DNA from: Leptidea sinapis
Lineage: Eukaryota > Arthropoda > Insecta > Lepidoptera > Pieridae
Reading direction: 5' to 3'
Assembly: GCF_905404315.1 (NCBI RefSeq)
Contig: NC_066310.1
Location: 8,325,506-8,389,505, forward strand
Length of the DNA stretch: 64,000 nt
Every line of letters begins with the position of its first letter. Position 1 is the stretch's first letter. The notes beneath the pieces are model-generated. The model saw only the letters and a list, made by a program, of their open reading frames with translations. It was not told the DNA's origin and did not search any database. The translations under genes and the position numbers were made by a program. This document shows positions 62,101-64,000 of this stretch, in pieces.

Positions 62101-63418
62101 TTGCAAGCGTTGGCTCAATGGGATTTACAGCTTGGGCGGCACCATTGAAAGAAGTCCAATTGAATCATTATAAGGTATTACTATAAATAACATACTTAAA
62201 ATAGTTTCAATACAATCGTTCGTTTCGATATTTTTGTCGTTTTATTACTTAGGGTGTCAGTCAATGATCGCACCGCTCCTTTGAAGGCTTAGACTTGGTG
62301 GTAAGTATTTGGGATCAATAATAATGGGAGACCAAGCTCCTTTGCACAGGATGCCGGCTAGATTATGGGTACCACAACTGCGCCAATTTCTGCCGTGAAA
62401 CAGTAATGTGTAAGCATTATTGTGTTTCGGTCTGAAGGGCGCCGTAGCTAGTGAAATTACTGGGCCAATGAGACTTTCAGATAGTTTTCTAACTCTTTCA
62501 CGTATTCTTGCAAATATTGATCTGACACCATACAATCTATCTACGATCTGATGATGGTATATTTTCTTTTCCTACTTCCAGCTATATATTTGTGTATATA
62601 TATTTGTGTGTGTGTGTTCTAAATTTTATTCAGTAAACCTACCCGCGAAATTGTAATTGTGGCTTATTTGTGGCGTGTGAAAATAATCAGGACAAATAGC
62701 TCTTCGGATGATAAATGCGGTAGAAGACGCACAATGGCGACGTCTCTACGCAACGCCAAGTGATCTAGCCGTTCACAGAGCACTGGGTCCCGCCCCGCCA
62801 AACGGTTGGAGCTGATACTGGGGTGCGCCAGACCAGTGATGACAGCAATACTCCATATATCGCCTGACCTACGCTTTGTAGAGCGCTAGAGTGTGGGCCG
62901 TCTTGAAGTATTGCCGTGCTCTACGTATGACACTCAGCTTCTTCGAAGCCAATTTGGCTTTACCAACCAGATAACCACTAAATTGGTAATCGCTCTAGAT
63001 TTCAAGATTCATTCCGATAATAGGTGAGGCATTTTTAATAGATAGCTGGTACAATATTACATTATAAAATGCTTTTCAGGAATCGTGCAATGTGACAGTG
63101 GTATCAGAATGTGGTCAATACACGCAGCGCGGCCGCTTGGACGAATCAGCACTCCGTTTAAATCGACGACTCACGCGAGCTCTCAAGAACGCGCTGTGCC
63201 TGCAAAATAAAAACACTTCGCTCTATACTTGTGTTTTCTTTTCATATTACAAAGACATGTCGCCGACTATTACTATTTTCTATACAGTCGTTCAACATTG
63301 CGTAACAACCAGTGGGAGGCTCCTTTGCACAGGATGCCGGCTAGATTATGGGTACCACAACGGCGCCTATTTCAGCCGTGAAGCAGTAATGTGTAAGCGT
63401 TACTGTGTTTCGGTCTGA
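25893..63418 (+). CDS. GT92 (DUF23) family glycosyltransferase, four-exon gene
   Basis: Spliced protein of about 604 residues from exons 25893-26135, 47062-47194, 61075-62174 and 63080-63418; all three junctions are GT/AG and the phases agree (0, 1, 0). Visible features: basic cytoplasmic tail, one membrane anchor at residues 14-30, a stem, [10 protein letters not shown] at 103-112, [10 protein letters not shown] at about 118-127, RSFTIC at 216-221, NDCLYR at 301-306, and DIDE at 318-321, the likely metal/nucleotide-sugar DxD motif. A charged low-complexity linker (about 362-427) is followed by the C-terminal HYK-ESC block at 490-495. This order is typical of GT92 enzymes. Known members (nematode GALT-1, bird and plant enzymes) transfer galactose in the secretory pathway; a Golgi location is expected, but donor and acceptor here are unknown. 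The Met at 61092 is internal, not the start. Odd point: the last 36 codons are SINE sequence, so the true C-terminus is uncertain. Confidence 0.88.
26677..27118. repeat. Tandem duplication, about 228 bp x 2
   Basis: 26677-26904 is repeated at 26905-27118 almost base for base (TTTTTTATAAGTATTTAATG, AAAATAGGTTTATGCAAGTC, ATCCGTTCGCACAATTTT). Differences are mainly in the TA-rich end. It lies in intron 1. Confidence 0.85.
27383..27680. mobile_element. Foldback MITE copy 2, one outer arm missing
   Basis: Matches the interior of copy 1 in reverse orientation from CGGCCGTTCCCAATATTCAG, then one outer arm (GATTATTGACAGCTAATTAC to ATCTGTAGATAGTA). The other outer arm is absent, consistent with deletion between the repeated CGGCCGTTCCCAATAT boxes. 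Confidence 0.65.
28235..28502 (+). mobile_element. LINE 3' UTR with TTTGAT tail
   Basis: Sense copy: GACATTGACTATTTGACG start, CATAAGTGTCATTTCCGTGA, then (TTTGAT)n tail ending about 28502. Same family as 10021-10320 and 34143-34272. Confidence 0.65.
28612..28853 (+). mobile_element. tRNA-like module joined to a Helitron-type 3' end
   Basis: TGGCTCAGTTGGTTAGAGCA (box A) and GGTTCGAGTCC (box B) with a pairable T-stem, but the acceptor stem does not pair, so it is not a functional tRNA gene. It runs to TGTCGGGTCAGCTAG before T, a Helitron-type end. Confidence 0.5.
29284..30131. mobile_element. TTAA-flanked inverted-repeat element with nested SINE-A
   Basis: TTAA at 29284-29287 and 30128-30131 bounds ends GGCTGGGTTGCA and (inverted) the same. 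Further inward ACCACGATGGCGCAACCAGT (29620-29639) pairs with CTGGTTGCGCCACCGTGGTG near 30060. A SINE-A copy (29672-29989) interrupts the element. Confidence 0.65.
29672..29989 (+). mobile_element. SINE-A copy, diverged, nested
   Basis: TACCAAAGGGTGTTCCTTTG to CGTCTCGTCCGTTATTGCCA and an A-tail; nested in the TTAA-flanked element. Confidence 0.75.
30571..30815 (+). mobile_element. SINE-A copy, internal deletion
   Basis: ACCAGTGGGAGGCTCCTTCG to CATCTCGTCCCTTATTTTTA and an A-tail; lacks the GGGCGCCGTAG block. Confidence 0.75.
30887..31161. mobile_element. MITE with TIRs of about 60 bp, copy 1
   Basis: Left end ACTTTTTAAAGGATTAAAAC, GTAACTTTGTTCTTACATTA; the right end is its inverted copy (GTAATGTAGAAACAAAGTTA to AATCCTTTAAAAAGT). 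Confidence 0.75.
31285..31362 (+). mobile_element. Short LINE 3' tail (TTTGAT family)
   Basis: TTTGGCATTCATGAGTGTCA followed by GTGATTTTGATTTGATGA: the last part of the family at 28235-28502. Confidence 0.5.
32034..32147 (+). mobile_element. SINE-A 5' fragment in tandem unit 1
   Basis: ATCAGTGGGGATCCTTTGCA to GGTTTCGGTCTGACGGGAG. Confidence 0.65.
32490..32853 (+). mobile_element. SINE-A 5' part split by the tRNA-headed SINE
   Basis: ATCAGAGGAGGCTTCTTTGC up to AGATTAT (32534), resumed at AGATTATGGGCACCACAACG (32768) to CTGAAGGGCGC. Confidence 0.7.
32535..32767 (-). mobile_element. tRNA-headed SINE, copy 3, with target duplication
   Basis: (AAT)n, CAAATTATCTTGCCCCAAAT, GGGATTCGAACCCGGGACTT. 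Flanked by AGATTAT at 32528-32534 and 32768-32774. It interrupts a SINE-A copy. Confidence 0.85.
33023..33282. mobile_element. MITE, CCATAGACTT ends, 260 bp
   Basis: CCATAAGACTTACTATAC at the left against GTCTATACAAAGTCTATGG at the right (inverted). The interior shares AGAGAGAAGAA-ATCTCTAACG and CGGGCTGTCA with the 15.3-15.9 kb region. Confidence 0.55.
33425..33501 (+). pseudogene. THAP-like first exon, decayed zinc site
   Basis: A 77-base ORF with an ATG in AAAACTAAAATG context and a perfect donor (CA-GTAAGT at 33502). It reads [13 protein letters not shown], then a link, then GIIYH(Q). THAP zinc-binding domains typically begin M-x-x-C-x-V-x-x-C-x-N and reach a His-x-Phe-Pro soon after. Here Cys4, Val6 and Asn11 fit, but the second zinc-ligand Cys is Phe9 (TTT, one base from TGT). 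It sits in intron 1 of the GT92 gene in the same orientation. I did not find a matching second exon. It may be a duplicated THAP gene or a THAP-bearing transposon remnant. Confidence 0.4.
33997..34405 (-). mobile_element. LINE type B fragment, antisense, interrupted
   Basis: Starts with a CATCATCATCA run, then the same AAAGGCCTCCCCCAAAG and GATCTTGACCAGATCGTCGG segments as the 8.6 kb copy. It is split at about 34145-34271 by the 3' end of another LINE (TCAAAT-tailed), after which it resumes at CTTCCGGTACGTGATCGC. Confidence 0.65.
34143..34272 (-). mobile_element. LINE 3' UTR (TTTGAT-tail family) nested in LINE type B
   Basis: CAAATCAAATCTAATC start through CTACCGCTACTTCGTAAAGG; it splits the surrounding antisense LINE fragment (33997-34405). 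Confidence 0.65.
34783..34850 (-). mobile_element. LEP1-type Helitron 3' end fragment
   Basis: CTAGCTGATGCCCGTGACTT with CGTCCGC is the reverse of the LEP1 3' end. Confidence 0.55.
35612..35805. mobile_element. MITE copy 2 (same family as 30887-31161)
   Basis: ACCTTTTTAATGGAGTAAAA, TTGTAACCGTGTTTTAACAT at the left; AATGTAAAAACACAGTTACA and ACGCGTTGTATTTAAA at the right. More diverged, shorter interior. Confidence 0.65.
36166..37449 (-). mobile_element. Mariner (DD34D-type) transposon, inactivated
   Basis: 1284 bp flanked by TA (36164-36165 and 37450-37451). Ends match as inverted repeats of about 28 bp: minus-strand start CGAGGGCTGCACTAAAAGTA, other end CGAGCGAGGCACTGAAAATT, both running into TCGGGAAT. 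The minus strand encodes a transposase in pieces: [20 protein letters not shown], a frameshifted HTH region, [16 protein letters not shown], then [15 protein letters not shown] (first Asp), [20 protein letters not shown] (second Asp), and after an in-frame stop [16 protein letters not shown] (third Asp). Several frameshifts and stops mean no intact protein. It sits inside intron 1. Confidence 0.85.
37452..38713. other. Intron 1 DNA without recognised genes
   Basis: Only a short MITE end (38205-38255, ACGTATAAATTATCTACGG) is recognised. Confidence 0.4.
38714..38800 (-). mobile_element. LINE 3' tail remnant, antisense
   Basis: AACAAACGAGCATACGGATC and CACCAGAGGAATCACAGGAG match the family tail; the middle is deleted. 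Confidence 0.5.
39318..40161 (-). pseudogene. Second mariner/Tc1-type transposase relic
   Basis: The minus-strand frame 39937-40161 reads [50 protein letters not shown], a helix-turn-helix region of a mariner-like family with RRNPxRK. Further along, broken frames on the minus strand encode [20 protein letters not shown], the region of the third catalytic Asp, and a C-terminal DWPDRLK-like block ending near 39320. The catalytic centre is shuffled or deleted between about 39560 and 39900. It is a different family from the 36-37 kb mariner. I could not place its terminal repeats. Confidence 0.65.
40720..41201 (+). mobile_element. LEP1-like Helitron, complete ends, 482 bp
   Basis: Starts TCCCTACTAATAATACAAAT after A and ends GACGAAGTCGCGGGTAAAAG + CTAG before T. 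GTTTGTTTGTTACGCTTTCA and CGCCTAAACCACCGAATCGA near the left end are hallmark phrases. Non-coding. Confidence 0.8.
41485..41590 (-). mobile_element. LINE 3' tail remnants, antisense (two short pieces)
   Basis: TTTTTTTATGGAAGATGAGG with CAGCTGACCTGTAAG, and TTTTTTATGAGAAAAGTAAA with CGAGCATGAGGAC, resemble reversed family tails. Degenerate. Confidence 0.35.
41717..41767 (+). CDS. Candidate small first exon (17 codons) in intron 1
   Basis: ATG in a good context (GACAAAATG), 17 open codons reading [17 protein letters not shown], then an ideal donor CAG-GTAAGT at 41768. The preceding 80 bases are G+C richer than the surroundings and unlike any repeat family here. The phase is 0, which matches exon 2 of the GT92 gene at 47062, so it could be an alternative first exon giving a form without the membrane anchor. 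It could equally belong to another gene or be chance. I do not recognise the peptide. Confidence 0.35.
41948..42012 (+). mobile_element. LINE 3' tail remnant
   Basis: CGGTGATCAAATCATCAGGT, GTATGCTCGCTTGTCCTCC, then CAATAAAAAAAATT. Confidence 0.5.
42189..42365 (-). mobile_element. MITE copy, 'GTGTGCGTGACAAGCTACG' family
   Basis: AACCTCTATTTTGAGCAATT, GCTTGTCACGCACACTAACT, then CGTATAAATTATCTTAGCGG: the reverse of the 47.8 kb copy, with a diverged left end. Confidence 0.6.
42720..42745. repeat. Perfect 11-bp hairpin
   Basis: AAAAGGTGTGT, loop TGGT, ACACACCTTTT. Isolated; not followed by features of a terminator or gene. Confidence 0.5.
43382..43668. mobile_element. MITE with GC-rich interior, 287 bp
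   Basis: TAAGCTCTGTTCAAAC at the left and GTTTGAACAGAGCTTTA at the right are inverted. The interior is unusually CpG-rich for this window (GCGAGGGACGCGGGACGG, GACGCCCGGCGGGAG). Confidence 0.7.
43669..44904. other. Intron 1 DNA without recognised genes
   Basis: No coding frame or shared repeat noticed. Confidence 0.4.
44905..45570 (-). mobile_element. LINE type B fragment, antisense, with nested SINE-A
   Basis: The minus-strand frame 45208-45453 reads [20 protein letters not shown], then [20 protein letters not shown] and DDLVRIAG, the C-terminal block of an endonuclease/RT-type LINE protein. It is interrupted by a SINE-A copy at 44979-45251. Confidence 0.7.
44979..45251 (+). mobile_element. 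SINE-A copy nested in LINE type B
   Basis: ACCAGTGGGAGGCTCCTTTG to CATAAAAAAACT; lacks the GGTACCACAACGGCGCC block. Confidence 0.8.
45571..46687. other. Intron 1 DNA without recognised genes
   Basis: No coding frame or shared repeat noticed. Confidence 0.4.
46688..46768. mobile_element. MITE end fragment, same family
   Basis: AACCTGGCCTGTTTTTATCG through GACGTATAAATTATCTAAGA; one end only, directly before the LINE fragment at 46770. Confidence 0.5.
46770..47036 (+). pseudogene. Jockey/CR1-like LINE 3' end with A-tail
   Basis: Reads [20 protein letters not shown], then [20 protein letters not shown] and [16 protein letters not shown], then CAGGTGACCCGTACGCTCG and CTTTTTCATAAAAAAAATT. It ends 25 bases upstream of the exon 2 acceptor region. 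Confidence 0.75.
47062..47194 (+). CDS. GT92 gene exon 2 (44 codons plus 1 base)
   Basis: Preceded by a pyrimidine-rich tract and CAG, and followed by GTGAGT. In phase 0 it reads [18 protein letters not shown], then [10 protein letters not shown] and [10 protein letters not shown], with one base left over to complete Gly with exon 3. The AYYDxR and IRILG segments are typical of the start of the GT92 catalytic domain. NNT at residues 82-84 is a possible N-glycosylation site. The ORF is too short to stand out on its own; the splice sites and the match of its ends to exons 1 and 3 identify it. Confidence 0.88.
47343..47600 (-). mobile_element. Helitron-type element in intron 2
   Basis: CTAGCTGACCCAGCAAACGT at the 3' end (reverse), GTCAAAATCGGTCCAGCCAT inside, GGTATATGTACCGTATATAT near the 5' end. 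The 5' boundary is uncertain. Confidence 0.55.
47748..47978. mobile_element. MITE, 'GTGTGCGTGACAAGCTACG' family, full copy
   Basis: Left end CTAAGATAAATTATCTAGAT, right end (inverted) ACCTTAGATCATTTATACGT. The core holds AAAACAGGCCAGGTTTATTA and TAGTGTGCGTGACAAGCTAC. Fragments occur at 42189-42365 (reverse), 46688-46765, 38205-38255 and 54600-55625. Confidence 0.65.
48437..48625 (+). mobile_element. Helitron 5' part
   Basis: TCTTATATATAATATTCTCG, TGTCACAATGTTCG, TACTCCTCCGAAACGGCTTG: a known lepidopteran Helitron start, truncated in a T run near 48600. Confidence 0.55.
48626..50204. other. Intron 2 DNA without recognised genes
   Basis: Extremely AT-rich. The frame at 49433-49645 looks composition-driven. 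Confidence 0.4.
50205..50465 (-). mobile_element. Truncated copy of the 51 kb tRNA-like/Helitron element
   Basis: GGGTCTTCTGCTTTTCTGAT, CACCCAATGTCCCATCTGAG and TTTACCTTTGTATTCTAATG match 51142-51400; the hairpin end is absent. Confidence 0.6.
51056..51405 (-). mobile_element. Helitron-like element carrying a tRNA-like module
   Basis: Minus strand: CAATTCTTGTATATATATAT start, GGAATCTCGGAATCGGCTCC, then GTAGCTCAGATGGGAC and GGTTCGAATCC (tRNA box A/B-like), and a 3' hairpin CGAGCAAGGCTCG followed by GTTGTCCGG. Confidence 0.55.
51690..52200 (+). pseudogene. Jockey/CR1-like LINE RT C-terminus with A-tail
   Basis: Reads [34 protein letters not shown], then [35 protein letters not shown], a stop near 51988, then [20 protein letters not shown] and [14 protein letters not shown]. 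This is the C-terminal part of a very common lepidopteran non-LTR element. The 3' end is CTCATATAAAAAAAAAC. 5'-truncated and broken by a stop. Confidence 0.8.
52201..52400 (-). mobile_element. Jockey-like LINE 3' UTR, antisense
   Basis: CAAATTCAAATATTTTTATT start and CCTGAGAAGAATGGGCGCAA match the 23.3 kb copy. It lies directly behind the A-tail of the LINE fragment at 51690-52200. Confidence 0.65.
52694..52956 (+). mobile_element. SINE-A copy, 5' truncated
   Basis: AATTATGGGTACCAAAACGG to CTAATCTTCATTAAAAAAAA. Confidence 0.75.
52960..53470 (-). other. Possible solo LTR or relic promoter
   Basis: Minus strand: GC-rich stretch (GACCCGCGCCCGCGCCGG), then TCTATAAAAT (53197-53206), then an A+T-rich trailer. 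The arrangement of GC-rich upstream part, TATA box and trailer resembles an LTR or a small promoter. No target duplication or partner LTR was found, and no ORF of note. Confidence 0.25.
53471..54599. other. Intron 2 DNA without recognised genes
   Basis: No coding frame or shared repeat noticed. Confidence 0.4.
54600..55625 (+). mobile_element. Split copy of the GTGTGCGTGAC MITE with inserted repeats
   Basis: The left part (54613-54680, ACGTCTCTTGCTGTTAGACA, AAAACAGACCACG) and right part (55465-55625, TAGTGTGCGTGACAAGCTAC to AATGATGTAAGGTTT) together equal one element. Between them lie a CGGAAACAAATGGC repeat (54741-54870) and a CGCTATAAAATAATCA repeat (55365-55460). Confidence 0.45.
54741..54870 (+). 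repeat. CGGAAACAAATGGC repeat, copy 1
   Basis: GCTTCGGAAACAAATGGCAC, GGCGCAAGAAACTCTCCCAG, then AATAAAAATAAACAATTTATT with an ATTT run. Shared with 55860-55950; looks like a retroelement 3' UTR. Confidence 0.5.
55640..55785 (-). mobile_element. LINE 3' tail, antisense (same family as 46770-47036)
   Basis: CGTACGGGTCACCTGGTATT, CACATTCTGTTGCAACACCA, GAGGAATCACAGGAGCG, then CCTTTAAGGAAGGTGTACG. Confidence 0.65.
55860..56055 (+). repeat. CGGAAACAAATGGC repeat copy 2, joined to the CGCTATAAAATAATCA repeat
   Basis: GCTTCGGAAACAAATGGCGC, GGCGCAAGAAACTCTGCCAG, then ATTTCTATCGCTATAAAATA and GGAGTAATAGGATTTACG. The second half also occurs at 55365-55460, so in this copy the two parts are contiguous. 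Confidence 0.5.
56090..56395 (-). pseudogene. Jockey-like LINE RT C-terminus, antisense
   Basis: The minus-strand frame 56119-56382 reads [52 protein letters not shown] and [18 protein letters not shown]. The KFKEINI-T, YVHK and NTRNK landmarks match the 24.7 kb fragment; it is a diverged relative. Confidence 0.65.
56396..59224. other. Intron 2 DNA without recognised genes
   Basis: Low-copy-looking, AT-rich sequence, the longest stretch in the window without a repeat I can name. The frame at 58415-58624 (69 codons) has no recognised motif. Confidence 0.4.
59225..59432 (-). mobile_element. tRNA-headed SINE, copy 4
   Basis: CACCTACCGGGCTTCGAGCC, GGGACCACTAGCTCAGTAGG, CACTAACCACTGGGCG; the tail end is diverged. 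Confidence 0.7.
59653..59817. mobile_element. Long DNA hairpin, 165 bp
   Basis: GCTTATTGCTAATATTAAAA, CATAATCCAAACGAGTGTTG, TAATGAAA on the left pairs with TTTCATTACAACAGTCGTTT, GGATGATGTCATGG and TTAATGTTGGCAATAAGG on the right, with only a short loop around 59735. Probably a foldback MITE. Confidence 0.7.
60010..60440. mobile_element. MITE, CGTTGCCAG ends, 431 bp
   Basis: CGTTGCCAGATCGCC at the left and CACCTGGCAACG at the right (inverted). AGCCGGACAAGCC and TGTCCGGCTTAACCGGACAC lie near the right end. AT-rich interior, no coding. Confidence 0.55.
61075..62174 (+). CDS. GT92 gene exon 3: catalytic core
   Basis: The acceptor is TTTTTCAG just before 61075; the exon completes Gly126 and continues [12 protein letters not shown]. 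It holds NDCLYR (residues 301-306), DIDEVIIP (318-325), a strongly charged Asn/Asp/Glu/Lys-rich linker (about 362-427) and the block from [10 protein letters not shown] to LNHYK (to residue 492). An in-frame stop lies 12 bases past the proposed end (KVLL-stop), so without splicing the protein would end there. The donor AAG-GTATTA at 62175 gives an in-phase join to exon 4 that restores the HYK-ESC pattern expected of the family, so splicing is preferred. Codon frame is intact throughout, unlike all the transposon fragments nearby. Confidence 0.88.
62324..62476 (+). mobile_element. SINE-A copy, 3' truncated, in intron 3
   Basis: GGGAGACCAAGCTCCTTTGC to GGGCCAATGAGACTTT. Confidence 0.7.
62690..63010 (-). 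pseudogene. Jockey/CR1-like LINE RT fragment, antisense
   Basis: The plus strand carries AGCTCTTCGGATGATAAATG, CTCTACGCAACGCCAAGTG, TTCACAGAGCACTGGGTC and CTTCGAAGCCAATTTGGCTT, the reverse complement of the RT C-terminal region also seen (sense) at 51.7 kb. Frame is destroyed. It lies in intron 3 of the GT92 gene. Confidence 0.65.
63080..63418 (+). CDS. GT92 gene exon 4: C-terminus, running into a SINE
   Basis: The acceptor is GCTTTTCAG before 63080. Phase 0 reads [18 protein letters not shown], then [20 protein letters not shown], which continues the C-terminal GT92 block with Cys residues and an amphipathic basic helix. The frame then stays open through a poorly conserved-looking stretch (residues about 537-568), enters SINE-A exactly at 63308 and stops at 63416-63418 within it. 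So 36 residues (569-604) are repeat-derived. Alternatives: an unseen donor before the SINE, or a terminal exon outside the window. An AATAAA-type signal occurs near 63694. The first half of the exon is well supported, the tail is not. Confidence 0.7.
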   Translation, partial: ESCNVTVVSECGQYTQRGRLDESALRLNRRLTRALKNALCLQNKNTSLYTCVFFSYYKDMSPTITIFYTVVQHCVTTSGRLLCTGCRLDYGYHNGAYFSREAVMCKRYCVSV

Positions 63419-63484
63419 ACTCTGAAAGGCGCCGTAGCTAGTGAAATTACTTGGCAAATGAGACTTAACATCTTACATCTAAAA
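63308..63484 (+). mobile_element. SINE-A copy, 3' truncated, overlapping the GT92 reading frame
   Basis: ACCAGTGGGAGGCTCCTTTG to GACTTAACATCTTACATCT. It starts at a codon boundary of exon 4 and supplies the stop at 63416-63418. Confidence 0.8.
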
Positions 63485-63879
63485 GTAACAATGGTCTGAC
63501 ATAATCGGTACTTATTTATAAACTACTTGCGTAAAAAATACTATTTGTGATGTTATTGTTTGTGAAATTACAATTATGTTAATTGAAATGGTAACGCATT
63601 TTCAATACCCATTTACTATTTGTAAATCAATCACTACGTATTGACTCATGAGAGAGACTTGCACATAATAATATTGTACCATCTTGATATTTCCTAATAA
63701 ATGTTTACAATGCCATCCTACAATGATGTCCAATATTTGCATCAATTTTGAGAGATGCAAACGTTTTGTCTTAGTTGTATTACAAAGATTTTGACATGTC
63801 AGTGCAGAAGCAAACGAATTTGACAACACAATAGACTACTGGTACAGACAATAGAAAGTGAAGGTACTGCGGAACTTGA

Positions 63880-64000
63880 GTGCAGTAAACTTGTACATCA
63901 TACAGAATGAAGGAAATTCAAGAAAACCACGCAAGTACTGGTCGCGATCACTTTTGATGAGACGACAGCAAGAAAGGGCCTATCGTTCCTTATTGAATGA
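63880..64000 (+). pseudogene. Possible PIF/Harbinger transposase start, cut by window end
   Basis: A frame ending at the window edge reads NEGNSRKPRKYWSRSLLMRR, then QQERAYRSLLNE. The pattern R-K-YW-x-x-x-L...R...G/A-Y-x-x-L is typical near the N-terminus of HARBI1-like transposases. A CAG precedes the frame (ATACAG), so it could begin at a splice acceptor. Only about 32 codons are visible. Confidence 0.4.

Noticed and set aside
61092..62186. A single-exon 364-residue gene starting at 61092
   Set aside because: The frame is open upstream to a good acceptor at 61074 and joins exon 2 in phase, and the 3' end is better explained by a donor at 62175. The Met is internal.
252..63484. Many ORFs of 60-110 residues with shared peptides such as [10 protein letters not shown] or [10 protein letters not shown]
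   Set aside because: They are translations of SINE-A copies in different frames; the frame is not kept between copies.

Overview
This window looks like a piece of a moth or butterfly (Lepidoptera) nuclear genome. It is AT-rich and intron-rich, and it is packed with repeat families that I recognise as lepidopteran: tRNA-headed SINEs with an ATT tail (Metulj-like), LEP1-type Helitrons ending in CTAG between a host A and T, Jockey-like and RTE-like LINE 3' ends with TTTGAA, TTTGAT or TG tails, and mariner elements. I see no bacterial operons, rRNA, CRISPR array or confident free-standing tRNA gene.

Only one gene is convincing. It lies on the + strand, runs from 25893 to about 63418, and has four coding exons: 25893-26135, 47062-47194, 61075-62174 and 63080-63418. 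All joins have GT/AG signals and matching phases (0, 1, 0). The product of about 604 residues is a type II membrane glycosyltransferase of family GT92 (DUF23), with a short basic N-tail, one membrane anchor, a YYDHR segment, an NDCLYR block followed by a DIDE metal-binding motif, and a C-terminal HYK-ESC segment. Introns 1 and 2 (about 20.9 and 13.9 kb) make up most of the window and are largely built from transposable elements. The reading frame of the last exon runs into a SINE-like element, which supplies the last 36 codons and the stop.

Layout. 0-25.8 kb: upstream region, with a LINE endonuclease fragment, foldback and TIR elements, Helitrons (one carrying a perfect AAAC array of about 300 bp), an RTE-like LINE 3' end, a retroelement-derived ORF near 13.5 kb, Jockey-like 3' ends and many copies of a SINE-like family of about 330 bp ('SINE-A'). 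25.7-26.1 kb: promoter candidate and exon 1. 26.1-47.1 kb: intron 1, with tandem duplications, nested SINEs, MITEs, a broken mariner (36166-37449), a second transposase relic (39.3-40.2 kb), a complete LEP1-like Helitron, a decayed THAP-like first exon (33425-33501) and an exon-like ORF ending in a perfect splice donor (41717-41767). 47.2-61.1 kb: intron 2, with MITEs, a LINE fragment, tRNA-like/Helitron composites and a long DNA hairpin. 61.1-63.4 kb: the catalytic exon, intron 3 and the terminal exon. The window ends in what looks like the start of a PIF/Harbinger transposase reading frame.

I found no clearly new multi-gene system. The most interesting points are the SINE-derived C-terminus of the GT92 gene, the possible alternative first exon at 41.7 kb, the two Helitrons that abut at exactly the A/T target created by the first one, the microsatellite expansion inside a Helitron, and tRNA-like modules inside Helitron-type elements. 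All family names come from recognition by eye; no database search was possible.
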